Shown: in pieces, positions 42,552-50,832 of the stretch | Layout: each line of letters begins with the position of its first letter | How positions within the stretch are numbered: the stretch's first letter is position 1 | NCBI GenBank assembly: GCA_035301285.1 | Contig: DATGUN010000038.1 | Coordinates: forward strand, 1-64,000 | DNA from: DATGUN01 sp035301285 | GTDB taxonomy: Bacteria; Bacillota; Bacilli; Bacillales; Amphibacillaceae | Length of the DNA stretch: 64,000 nucleotides | Reading direction: 5' to 3' | Made by a program: the position numbers and the translations under genes | Notes under the pieces: generated by a model | What the model was told of the DNA's origin: nothing | Databases searched by the model: none | What the model saw: only the letters and a program-made list of their open reading frames with translations

Positions 42552-43068
42552 AACGTTGGTCAAATATGGCGGTATCGAGACACCTGTAGGTCCTTTAAGT
42601 GTCCTCACGGATGGTGAAGCAATACTGAGGATGGATTATGGAACGATCAAAGATTTAACGGAAAAATATCGAGCATGGACAATGCGTTACTTTACCGAGC
42701 CCATATTCATCGAGGACCAGAGTCTGGTTAGTAGCTTGACAGAAGAAGTGAGTGCCTATTTCCAGAATAGATGCCGAACATTTTCTGTCCCGTTAAAAAC
42801 GTATGGGACCGATTTTCAAAAAAGCGTTTGGGAGGCGCTTGTAAATACCATTCCATACGGGGAAACGCGTACGTATAAGGATATTGCACAAACAATCGGT
42901 AAAGAAAAAGCCGTCCGGGCTGTAGGAGGCGCTGTCAATAAAAACCCCATTTCGATAATCATCCCTTGCCATCGTGTAATTGGCACCAACGGAAAGATGG
43001 TAGGGTATAATGGTGGCCTCGATAAGAAAGAACACTTATTGAACTTGGAGAGTCTTGTCGTACAATAG
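42544..43068 (+). CDS. ogt: Methylated-DNA-[protein]-cysteine S-methyltransferase
   Basis: A 174-residue suicide enzyme that removes O6-alkyl groups from guanine in DNA. The N-terminal domain (about 1-80) is poorly conserved as usual. The C-terminal domain has GTDFQKSVWEALVNTIPYGETRTYKDIA, the helix-turn-helix arginine region KAVRAVGGAVNKNPISIIIPCHRVIG and the catalytic Cys in PCHR. The later motif GYNGGLDKKEHLLNLE completes it. Its ATG lies inside the queG stop region (overlap of eight bases), with GGGAGGA 13 bases upstream. Translation is probably coupled to queG. Without an Ada regulatory domain it is the constitutive Ogt type. Confidence 0.92.
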   Translation: MPETLVKYGGIETPVGPLSVLTDGEAILRMDYGTIKDLTEKYRAWTMRYFTEPIFIEDQSLVSSLTEEVSAYFQNRCRTFSVPLKTYGTDFQKSVWEALVNTIPYGETRTYKDIAQTIGKEKAVRAVGGAVNKNPISIIIPCHRVIGTNGKMVGYNGGLDKKEHLLNLESLVVQ

Positions 43069-43179
43069 AAATCCAGTCCATGAATATTTTGATTGCACCA
43101 GCCTTGTCATTCAATGGATGCATATTTTAGGTGTAAGCCAACCCCCCTCCTTCATATATTGGATGCAGGGGGATTTTTA

Positions 43180-44016
43180 ATGGATGAATTAATGAATATG
43201 TGGCGTCAGTTTTTTCGCGTGCAGCATCAAGAGTCTAACTGGTGGGAAAGAAAAAAGGCTTGCTTCAGGCGCCGGCATGCAAAACTGAAAAGAGTGGATG
43301 TACAAGGGTGTATGTATGAGAAACAACAAAGCGGGAACACCCGGACTTACGATTTGAATATCGTATGTCATATTGAACAAGGGAACGATCATTATACCGA
43401 AGAAATACAGCTTCCCTATCAATTTGACCTGGTTGATGGAAAAATAACGAACCATATGTCAATAAAGCAACCAAGACCGGAACAGGCGATTACGGTATTG
43501 AAAATGCCTGACGCAACACATAGAGGGAACTCTTTTTCCTATAACCGGGATCGAGCTATCGCCTATGCAAATAAATGGTGGAACAGTTACAATCCGGACT
43601 ACGAAACATTCCGTGTCGATTGCACAAATTATGTCTCGCAATGCCTATATGCCGGCGGGGCCCCGATGAGAGGGGAACCTGTAAGGGAGAATGGATGGTG
43701 GTATACTGCTGGCAATTGGAGTTTCAGCTGGTCTGTAGCTCATTCCTTGCGCTGGTATTTAATGGGGTCTGAATCTGGGCTCACGGCATCAGAACTGACA
43801 AATCCAGAAGAGCTTACCCCGGGGGACGTTATCTGTTATGATTTTGCGAGTGATGGCAGGTGGGACCATAATACAATCGTTGTTGCCAAGGATAATGACA
43901 ATATGCCGCTTGTCAACGCCCACACTGATAACAGCAAAAATCGTTACTGGACATATGAGGATTCACTTGCATGGACTGAACAAACGAAATATACATTTTT
44001 CCGAATCGGTGAGTAG
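43180..44016 (+). CDS. Putative amidase-domain protein (Amidase_6)
   Basis: A 278-residue protein. The N-terminal half (about 1-115) is a basic/aromatic region with no membrane signal. The C-terminal half is an amidase domain (PF12671-like): YANKWWNSYNPDYETF, then VDCTNYVSQCLYAGGAPM with the catalytic Cys, and GRWDHNTIVVAKD with the His, followed by NAHTDNS. Relatives are Bacillus proteins linked to wall or spore amidases such as YhbB. The ATG at 43180 follows GCAGGGGGA; an in-frame codon at 43093 has no such site. The ribosome binding site pairs with CCCCCT at 43142-43147 in a hairpin, so translation may be moderated. Confidence 0.82.
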   Translation: MDELMNMWRQFFRVQHQESNWWERKKACFRRRHAKLKRVDVQGCMYEKQQSGNTRTYDLNIVCHIEQGNDHYTEEIQLPYQFDLVDGKITNHMSIKQPRPEQAITVLKMPDATHRGNSFSYNRDRAIAYANKWWNSYNPDYETFRVDCTNYVSQCLYAGGAPMRGEPVRENGWWYTAGNWSFSWSVAHSLRWYLMGSESGLTASELTNPEELTPGDVICYDFASDGRWDHNTIVVAKDNDNMPLVNAHTDNSKNRYWTYEDSLAWTEQTKYTFFRIGE

Positions 44017-44067
44017 TGGTATAATGGAATCGTTATTCATTTTATTTTTCAGTAAGGAGTCAGCAGA

Positions 44068-44541
44068 GTGAGTTTACATGTTGTTTTATTTGAACCAGAA
44101 ATACCTGCCAATACCGGTAACATTGCACGGACGTGTCTGGCAACGGGGTCGACATTACATTTGATCCATCCGCTCGGTTTCTCAACAGAGGATAAAATGC
44201 TCAAGAGGGCTGGGCTTGATTACTGGCCGCATGTTGATGTACGTGAACATGCATCGATAGAAAGTTTATATAATCAACATCCAGACGGGACTTATTATTA
44301 TATTGAAAACTTTGGTACAAAATATTATACCGATTACGATTATGATACCGTCAATTCTGATTTGTTTTTTGTATTTGGTAAGGAGTCGTCTGGCATTCCC
44401 AAACACTTATTATCTGGAAAAGAAGATAAATGCCTCCGAGTACCGATCACAACAGATGTCCGTTCACTCAACCTGGCCAACACAGCCGCTATTATTGTTT
44501 ACGAGGCTTTACGGCAACAGCGTTTTTTGGATATTAGGTAA
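44068..44541 (+). CDS. trmL: tRNA (cytidine/uridine-34 2'-O)-methyltransferase
   Basis: A 157-residue SPOUT methyltransferase. TrmL methylates the wobble ribose of tRNA-Leu isoacceptors with S-adenosylmethionine. The N-terminal VVLFEPEIPANTGNIARTCLATG, the SAM-pocket strand LFFVFGKESSGIP and the C-terminal knot RVPITTDVRSLNLANTAAIIVYEALRQ are the diagnostic motifs. The GTG start follows AAGGAGTCAG. The length matches Bacillus CspR/TrmL. A terminator follows at 44559. It lies 51 bases after the amidase gene. Confidence 0.95.
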   Translation: MSLHVVLFEPEIPANTGNIARTCLATGSTLHLIHPLGFSTEDKMLKRAGLDYWPHVDVREHASIESLYNQHPDGTYYYIENFGTKYYTDYDYDTVNSDLFFVFGKESSGIPKHLLSGKEDKCLRVPITTDVRSLNLANTAAIIVYEALRQQRFLDIR

Positions 44542-44558
44542 GTGGATTGGAGAAATAA

Positions 44559-44590
44559 AAAAACCGTCATAAAGTTATGGCGGTTTTTAT
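44559..44590. terminator. Bidirectional terminator of trmL and the 34-aa gene
   Basis: AAAAACCGTCAT/ATGGCGGTTTTT (one G-T pair) around AAAGTT, with T runs on both strands. Confidence 0.85.
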
Positions 44591-44594
44591 TGGC

Positions 44595-44699
44595 TTAATA
44601 TTGATCTTTTTTGGGAACACCTGGTTTTGATTCGTAGGCGGATGTTAAACAAGACACTAGAAAAACAACGATGACTCCCATTAATAATGCAGTTTTCAT
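44595..44699 (-). CDS. Small secreted or lipoprotein-like peptide (34 aa)
   Basis: A 34-residue peptide on the minus strand. Residues 2-20 form a signal-like helix (KTALLMGVIVVFLVSCLTS). A Cys at 17 is preceded by LVS, giving a lipobox-like LVSC, and a short polar tail (YESKPGVPKKDQY) follows. AAAGGAGG lies six bases before the ATG, which is an excellent ribosome binding site. It is convergent with trmL, sharing its terminator, and divergent from odhA. I do not recognise a family. Its signal sequence, strong ribosome binding site and terminator together support a real gene. Confidence 0.65.
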   Translation of the reverse strand: MKTALLMGVIVVFLVSCLTSAYESKPGVPKKDQY

Positions 44700-44904
44700 A
44701 TGTATCCTCCTTTAAAAACCATCATAAAAATGCATGCGTTGATAGTATATCCTCATTATAACCAATCATGAGTAAAAAGTGAACCGAAAAAGCATGAATG
44801 CTGAAGTTGGTTATATCAAGGCCCCGTATATAGCGCGAAACAACCCTTGTAAAACAGTGTTTTTTCGTCTTTTTTGTTTCTATGCGTGAAATAAAGTATA
44901 TTAG

Positions 44905-44933
44905 TTGATGAAGTGGTCTGACAGTCCTATAAT
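44905..44933 (+). promoter_or_regulatory. Promoter of odhAB
   Basis: TTGATG (44905-44910) and a perfect TATAAT (44928-44933) with a 17-base spacer give a start near 44940, 55 bases before odhA. No CcpA site was recognised. Confidence 0.7.
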
Positions 44934-44994
44934 AGAGGCGGAGTGTAAGAAACCATTTTAAAAAGAAGTCAACTTCTAATGGGGGTATAATGAC

Positions 44995-47856
44995 GTGGCA
45001 CAGAATGAAGAATCGAGTGAAAGATTCTGGGGTAAGATTCATGGACCGAACAAGGGATATGTAGAAGAGCAATATGATATTTATAAAACAGATCCAGATG
45101 CTGTCGATCCCTCTTTCAAAGAAATGTTCGATGAGCATGGTGCGCCAGTGTGGCTATTTCAAACAGAAAGCGACAAGGCACATGCAGGTTCGACATCAAT
45201 AGGTGATGTGAAAAAGATTACCTCAGCAATGAAACTTGTTGAGGCTATTCGTCGTTTCGGACATCTTGAGGCAGATATCTATCCTGTCGGCTCAGACAAG
45301 GAACGGGATACTGCTCTTGTCAATCCGAAAGAGTACGGATTGTCCGATGAAGATTTAAGACAAATACCTGCAACCGAATTATGGGAAGAAGCACCATCCA
45401 ATGTTGAAAACGGCTTGGATGTTGTCAATGAGTTGAAGCAGTATTATACAGGTACCATCACCTTTGAATATGATCATGTCAATAACAATGAAGAACGTAA
45501 ATGGTTACTGGATCGTATTGAAACAGAAGAATCTCGGTTATCGTTATCAGATGATGAAAAGAAACAATTGTTGAAACGATTGACGCACGTGAAAGGTTTT
45601 GAAGAATTCCTGCAAAAGACGTTTGTTGGTCAAAAACGTTTTTCCATTGAAGGTTTGGAAACGATGATTCCAATGTTGGATCATATTGTAAAGTATGCAA
45701 CCGCGGATAAAGTTGAAAACATCATGATGGGTATGGCACATAGAGGTCGATTAAGTGTGCTGGCTCACGTTCTCGGGAAGCCATACGATAAGATTTTTTC
45801 TGAATTCCAGTTGTCCCCTGATAAAGAATTGATGCCATCAGAAGGATCTATGGGGATCAATTACGGCTGGACGGGAGATGTGAAATATCATTTCGGGGCA
45901 ACGAAAGATGTGAAAGATGGCGATGAGACAACAACAAAAATTACCTTGGCACATAATCCATCACATCTGGAATTCGTCAATCCGGTTGTTGAAGGTTTTT
46001 CACGATCGGCACAAGATGATAGGAGTGAAAAAGGTTACCCTAAACAAGTCTTGAATAAGGCACTTAGTGTGTTGATTCATGGCGATGCGGCATTTATCGG
46101 TGAAGGGATTGTCCCTGAAACTTTCAATCTTAGCGGGTTGGATGGATATAGCACCGGGGGTTCACTACACATTATCGCCAATAATTTGCTTGGGTACACA
46201 ACTAGCCAAAAAGAAGGCCGGTCAACGCGATATGCCAGTGACCTTGCCAAAGGGTTTGAGGTACCGATCGTCCATGTCAACTCCGATGACCCTGTTGCCA
46301 GTGTGTCAGCGATTAAGATAGCTTATGAATATTGTAAGACGTTTCATAAAGACTTTTTGATCGATCTCGTAGGGTACCGACGTTATGGACATAATGAAAT
46401 GGATGAGCCAAGGATGACTCAACCTGTCCTGTACGAAGATATCGATCAGCACCCTGGTACGGCACAGGTTTTTGCAGATGATCTTGAATCAAAAGGCATT
46501 CTCACGAAAGATCAATATAAAGAGATGCAAAAAGACGTTCAAACCGAACTACGTGAAATATACGATAGCATGAAAGAACAAGATGCTACTGAATTTGAAG
46601 CAGAAGATATGCCAAAAGCGCTGTCAAACGGTCTTGATCAATTTGAAACAGCTGTACCACTTGAAAAACTGAAGAAACTGAATGCGGAATTGATGGATCG
46701 TCCTGAAGGATTCCAAGGATTTAAACGGCTCGAGAAAATTTTAAAGCGTAGGGAAAATGTCCTTGAAGAAGGTCAGAAAGCTGACTGGGGGGCAGGTGAA
46801 GCACTCACATATGCGTCTATTTTAAATGATGGCATCCCGATCCGTTTAACAGGACAGGACACTGAAAGAGGGACATTCGCACATCGTCATTCCGTATTAC
46901 ATGATGTCAATACAGGTAAACGATATATCCCGTTTCATGGCCTGAAAGATGCGCAGGCATCATTTGATGTACGAAACAGTCCTTTATCTGAAGCAGGAGT
47001 ACTGGGCTTTGAATACGGGTATAGTGTACAATCGCCAGAAACATTGGTGCTGTGGGAAGCACAATTTGGCGACTTTGCGAATGCTGGTCAAGTTATTTTC
47101 GACCAATTCATCTCTGCCAGCAGGGCAAAGTGGGGCGAGAAATCCAATATGATTCTACTCTTGCCTCATGGATATGAAGGACAAGGACCTGAACATTCCA
47201 GTGCACGACTTGAACGGTATTTACAGCTATCCGCGGAAAATAATCTGATTGTGGCTAATGTGACGTCTTCTGCACAGTTTTTCCATTTAATCCGTCGTCA
47301 AGCGGCAATGCGCGGTCGTGATGAAGCACGCCCATTAGTGTTGATGACACCGAAAAGCTTGCTCAGGAATCAGAGAGTGGCTTCGAGTGCAGAAGAATTC
47401 ACGGATGGCAAGTTCCAACCCATCCGCAAGCAACCTAATTTGAAGACAGCCAAGAAAAATGCAACACGTTTACTGATAGGAAGCGGCAAGGTGATGGTCG
47501 ATATTGAAGAATCGATGGAAGAATCAGAAGAAAACTTCGATTGGCTATATGTGATGCGATTAGAACAAATTTATCCTTTTCCGGAAAAGGAATTGAAAGA
47601 TCTGATCACTTCCCTTCCGAATTTAGAAGAAATCGTATGGTTGCAGGAAGAACCGAAGAACATGGGGGCCTGGAATTTTGTCGATGATTATTTAAGAGAT
47701 ATCAAGAAGAAAAATCAGACACTTAGGTACATCGGACGTCCTGACCGTTCGTCACCGGCAGTCGGTGTCCCGAATGTGCATAAGCATGAACAAAATGAAA
47801 TTATAGAACAGGCTATCAACCCATCTAAAGGAGGAGTTTCCAGTGAAAGAAATTAA
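44995..47856 (+). CDS. odhA: 2-oxoglutarate dehydrogenase E1 component
   Basis: A 953-residue thiamine-diphosphate enzyme that decarboxylates 2-oxoglutarate in the citric acid cycle and transfers succinyl to lipoyl-E2. The N terminus has the E2-binding FWGKIHGPNKGYVEEQYDIYK. ThDP-binding regions are GMAHRGRLSVLAHVLGKP and HGDAAFIGEGIVPETFNLSGL. The C-terminal transketolase-like part has LTGQDTERGTFAHRHSVLHD and LLPHGYEGQGPEHSSARLERYLQ. The length matches Bacillus OdhA (about 940). The start is GTG at 44995, preceded by AATGGGGG. It overlaps odhB by 14 bases. The E3 component is not in this window. Confidence 0.96.
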   Translation: MAQNEESSERFWGKIHGPNKGYVEEQYDIYKTDPDAVDPSFKEMFDEHGAPVWLFQTESDKAHAGSTSIGDVKKITSAMKLVEAIRRFGHLEADIYPVGSDKERDTALVNPKEYGLSDEDLRQIPATELWEEAPSNVENGLDVVNELKQYYTGTITFEYDHVNNNEERKWLLDRIETEESRLSLSDDEKKQLLKRLTHVKGFEEFLQKTFVGQKRFSIEGLETMIPMLDHIVKYATADKVENIMMGMAHRGRLSVLAHVLGKPYDKIFSEFQLSPDKELMPSEGSMGINYGWTGDVKYHFGATKDVKDGDETTTKITLAHNPSHLEFVNPVVEGFSRSAQDDRSEKGYPKQVLNKALSVLIHGDAAFIGEGIVPETFNLSGLDGYSTGGSLHIIANNLLGYTTSQKEGRSTRYASDLAKGFEVPIVHVNSDDPVASVSAIKIAYEYCKTFHKDFLIDLVGYRRYGHNEMDEPRMTQPVLYEDIDQHPGTAQVFADDLESKGILTKDQYKEMQKDVQTELREIYDSMKEQDATEFEAEDMPKALSNGLDQFETAVPLEKLKKLNAELMDRPEGFQGFKRLEKILKRRENVLEEGQKADWGAGEALTYASILNDGIPIRLTGQDTERGTFAHRHSVLHDVNTGKRYIPFHGLKDAQASFDVRNSPLSEAGVLGFEYGYSVQSPETLVLWEAQFGDFANAGQVIFDQFISASRAKWGEKSNMILLLPHGYEGQGPEHSSARLERYLQLSAENNLIVANVTSSAQFFHLIRRQAAMRGRDEARPLVLMTPKSLLRNQRVASSAEEFTDGKFQPIRKQPNLKTAKKNATRLLIGSGKVMVDIEESMEESEENFDWLYVMRLEQIYPFPEKELKDLITSLPNLEEIVWLQEEPKNMGAWNFVDDYLRDIKKKNQTLRYIGRPDRSSPAVGVPNVHKHEQNEIIEQAINPSKGGVSSERN

Positions 47857-49120
47857 AGTCCCAGAACTAGCGGAATCAATAACAGAAGGAACCATCGCTG
47901 AATGGCTCGTAAAAAAAGGTGAGAAAGTAGAAAAAGGCGATCCGATTGTCGAATTGGAAACTGACAAAGTAAACGTCGAAATCAACGCAGAAGATGAAGG
48001 TGTTTTAACTGAAATCATTTCCGGAGAAGGCGAAGATGTGGAAGTAGGCGACACCATCGGAAAAATTGATGAGAATGCTGAAGCGGGAAGTGCCTCAAGT
48101 GAAACAGAGGAACAGCCTAAGGAAGAGAAAGAAGAACCAGCTGACAAAAAAGAAGAACCTAAAAAAGAGGAACCTAAGAAAGAAGAGCCAAAAGAAGGTA
48201 AGTCAACTTCTGATGCCGATGATGTTATTGCATCTCCCGCTGCGAGAAAACGTGCACGTGAATTGAATATTGACTTAAATGACGTTGCTCCACGTGATCC
48301 GCTAGGTCGTGTTCGTCCTGAGGATGTGGATGCTGCAGCCAAAGAAAAATCATCTAAAGACTCTAAGGCTTCAGGTAAGGGACAACCTGCCAAGGGTTCC
48401 GATAAAACCGAATTCGACAAACCGGTTGAACGTGTTAAAATGACACGCAGAAGACAAACGATAGCGAAAAACTTGGTGTCTGTCCAGCAGGATTCAGCCA
48501 TGCTGACGACATTCAATGAAGTGGACATGACCGCTGTGATGAAGTTGCGTAGTGAGCGAAAAGATAAATTCTTGGATAAACATGATGTGAAGCTTGGGTT
48601 CATGTCATTCTTTACAAAAGCCGTTGTTGGTGCGTTGAAAGAATTCCCGTTGTTGAATGCGGAAATTCAAGGTAATGAACTCGTTCTGAAGAAATTCTAT
48701 GATATCGGAATTGCCGTATCCACAGATGATGGACTCGTTGTCCCTGTCGTACGCGATGCCGATCGCAAAGATTTTGCCGGAGTCGAAAAAAGCATTGCTG
48801 ACCTTGGTAAAAAAGCACGTGATAATAAACTTGGACTTGGCGATCTACAAGGTGGTACATTTACGATAACCAATGGTGGTATTTTCGGATCTATGCTATC
48901 CACGCCTATTTTAAATGCGCCTCAGGTTGGAATTTTGGGAATGCACAACATCCAAAAACGTGCCATGGTTATGCCAGATGATTCAATTGAAGTTCGTCCG
49001 ATGATGTATTTGGCACTTTCCTATGATCACCGTATCGTAGATGGTAAAGAAGCCGTTCAATTCTTGGTCCGTATCAAACAAATGTTGGAAGATCCATATG
49101 ACCTATTGTTGGAAGGATAA
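47843..49120 (+). CDS. odhB: Dihydrolipoyl succinyltransferase (E2)
   Basis: A 425-residue E2 core enzyme of the 2-oxoglutarate dehydrogenase complex. The lipoyl domain (about 1-77) has the lipoylated Lys in ETDKVNVEI. An Ala/Lys/Glu/Pro linker (about 85-120, a run of KKEEPKKEEP repeats) leads to the E3/E1-binding domain (about 125-160, ASPAARKRARELNIDLNDV). The catalytic domain has SYDHRIVDGKEAVQFL near 400. It moves succinyl from lipoamide to CoA. GGAGGAGTTTCC precedes its GTG inside the end of odhA, so translation is coupled. A terminator follows at 49133. Confidence 0.96.
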   Translation: MKEIKVPELAESITEGTIAEWLVKKGEKVEKGDPIVELETDKVNVEINAEDEGVLTEIISGEGEDVEVGDTIGKIDENAEAGSASSETEEQPKEEKEEPADKKEEPKKEEPKKEEPKEGKSTSDADDVIASPAARKRARELNIDLNDVAPRDPLGRVRPEDVDAAAKEKSSKDSKASGKGQPAKGSDKTEFDKPVERVKMTRRRQTIAKNLVSVQQDSAMLTTFNEVDMTAVMKLRSERKDKFLDKHDVKLGFMSFFTKAVVGALKEFPLLNAEIQGNELVLKKFYDIGIAVSTDDGLVVPVVRDADRKDFAGVEKSIADLGKKARDNKLGLGDLQGGTFTITNGGIFGSMLSTPILNAPQVGILGMHNIQKRAMVMPDDSIEVRPMMYLALSYDHRIVDGKEAVQFLVRIKQMLEDPYDLLLEG

Positions 49121-49132
49121 GCATGAAATAAT

Positions 49133-49180
49133 AAAAAATCCCATTTACTCCTGATTTAAACGAGTAATGGGATTTTTTTT
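49133..49180. terminator. Terminator of odhAB
   Basis: AAAAAATCCCATTACTC-type arm (with an extra T) pairs with GAGTAATGGGATTTTTT, and eight T follow. Confidence 0.88.
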
Positions 49181-49253
49181 GTGGATAATACAAATGGTAT
49201 AGAAGATTGCCTACCTATCATACTTTAAGAGAAAAATGCTTGCAAAATTACCT

Positions 49254-49297
49254 AAAAGCGAATATTATTGTAAGTGTTGTTATTATTATTCGTTATT
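49254..49297. promoter_or_regulatory. Possible PurR box pair upstream of the purine permease
   Basis: AAAAGCGAATATT (49254-49266) and, inverted, AATAACGAATAAT (49285-49297) each match 11 of 13 positions of the Bacillus PurBox AWWWCCGAACWWT, with an 18-base gap (16-17 is usual). The right box ends just before the ribosome binding site. The central C of the consensus is T in both boxes, so this is tentative. No guanine riboswitch was found here. Confidence 0.35.
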
Positions 49298-49309
49298 AGA
49301 GGTGTAAAA

Positions 49310-50602
49310 GTGGAAAAGTTATTCAACTTGCATAAAAATAATACAGATATACGAACTGAGGTCATTGCGGGGATTACGACATTTCTTACAATGGTTTATA
49401 TCATCGTCGTTAATCCAGCTATATTATCCTCAGCAGGTGTGCCATTTGATCAAGTATTCATGGCTACAATCATTGCGGCGGTAACAGGTACTGTAATGAT
49501 GGGGTTATTTGCAAATTATCCGATTGCCATTGCCCCTGGCATGGGATTGAATGCCTATTTTGCCAGTGTTGTTGCCACTCAAGGATTATCATTTCAAGTT
49601 GTCTTAGGAGCTGTTTTTCTAGCTGGTGTTATCTTCATTCTATTAAGTTTGACGAACTTACGGGAAACATTGATCAGCGCCATTCCAGCATCCTTGAAAT
49701 TCGGTATTACATCGGGGATTGGTCTGTTTATTGCATTTTTGGGTTTGAAAATGTCCGGAATCGTTGTTCCGAACGAGGAAAATATCGTCGGTCTTGGGGA
49801 TTTACATGATCCAATGACATTACTGACATTAGTAGGGCTTTTCATTACACTTATTTTGATGTCGTGGAATGTAAAAGGAGCCTTGTTTATCGGAATGGTC
49901 GTGACTGGGGTCATTGGATTTTTTACGGGTCAGGTAGAATTTTCGGGAGCACCACTTTCGACACCGCCAGCCCCTGTGTTTTTTGATATGGATATAGCGG
50001 GTGTGTTTACCAACGGATTGTACACTGTAGTGTTTGCATTTTTGCTTGTCACTATTTTTGATACAACAGGAACACTGATCGGTGTGGCGGAACAGGCACA
50101 TTTCATGAAAGATGGTAAATTGCCGCGTGCAAAATCAGCCTTGCTATCGGACGCCACAGCAACAACTGTTGGCTCCATGTTCGGAACAAGCCCTTCAACA
50201 GCGTATGTCGAATCGACTTCAGGTGTTGCTGCTGGAGGACGGACTGGGTTGACTGCGTTTGTTGTCGCGGGTCTATTCATCTTGTCGATTTTCTTTACGC
50301 CTATCATAAAAGTCATTGCAGATATCCCAGCCATTACCGCTCCGGTCCTGATTATTGTAGGTTGTTTCATGATGGAAGGGTTGGCCAGAATTGAATGGAA
50401 AACGTTTGATGAAGCTTTTCCGGCATTTGCGATTCTTTTGGCCATGCCACTGACTGCAAGTATTGCAACAGGTATTGCCATTGGATTCATCACATATCCA
50501 TTGATGAAACTTGTGACGGGAAAAGGGAAAAATGTACACTGGATTTTGTATGTATTCGGGGTTATCTTCATCCTGCAAATGGCATTTTTCCCGATGACTT
50601 AA
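49310..50602 (+). CDS. NCS2-family purine permease
   Basis: A 430-residue membrane transporter of the AzgA-like NCS2 family, importing adenine, guanine or hypoxanthine with protons. It has about 13 membrane helices and family motifs including FNLHKNNTDIRTEVIAGITTFLTMVYIIVVNP at the N terminus, GMGLNAYFA in the substrate-binding helix region and LLSDATATTVGSMFGTSPSTAYVESTSGVAAGGRTG. This motif set matches PbuG/PbuO-type guanine/hypoxanthine permeases in B. subtilis. GTG at 49310 follows AGAGGTG; upstream in-frame starts lie before that site. A possible PurR box pair lies directly upstream. A terminator follows. Confidence 0.92.
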   Translation: MEKLFNLHKNNTDIRTEVIAGITTFLTMVYIIVVNPAILSSAGVPFDQVFMATIIAAVTGTVMMGLFANYPIAIAPGMGLNAYFASVVATQGLSFQVVLGAVFLAGVIFILLSLTNLRETLISAIPASLKFGITSGIGLFIAFLGLKMSGIVVPNEENIVGLGDLHDPMTLLTLVGLFITLILMSWNVKGALFIGMVVTGVIGFFTGQVEFSGAPLSTPPAPVFFDMDIAGVFTNGLYTVVFAFLLVTIFDTTGTLIGVAEQAHFMKDGKLPRAKSALLSDATATTVGSMFGTSPSTAYVESTSGVAAGGRTGLTAFVVAGLFILSIFFTPIIKVIADIPAITAPVLIIVGCFMMEGLARIEWKTFDEAFPAFAILLAMPLTASIATGIAIGFITYPLMKLVTGKGKNVHWILYVFGVIFILQMAFFPMT

Positions 50603-50651
50603 GACATCAATGTGCTGAATATCTCATTTGAACATAAATCTGAACGATGTT

Positions 50652-50713
50652 AGCCTTCCTGGATGCGTGTGAATTTTAAATGAAAAAATTCACCTTTCAG
50701 GAAGGTTGTTTTT
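50652..50713 (+). terminator. Terminator of the purine permease gene
   Basis: Nested stems AGCCTTCCTG/CAGGAAGGTT and GTGAATTTT/AAAATTCAC make a long hairpin followed by GTTTTTA. Confidence 0.75.
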
Positions 50714-50832
50714 ATGATAATTTGCTTCCTTTTTTGGTGAATTTCCATTAGGATGAAAGAGTACACATGAAAAAATACATTGATTGATCCGATATATTTT
50801 TATAATGATTGATGTCAGAAAGGAAGACCATA

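Noticed and set aside
49181..49309. Purine riboswitch upstream of the NCS2 permease
   Set aside because: The conserved core loops and the P1-P3 arrangement could not be found in the 130-base leader region.
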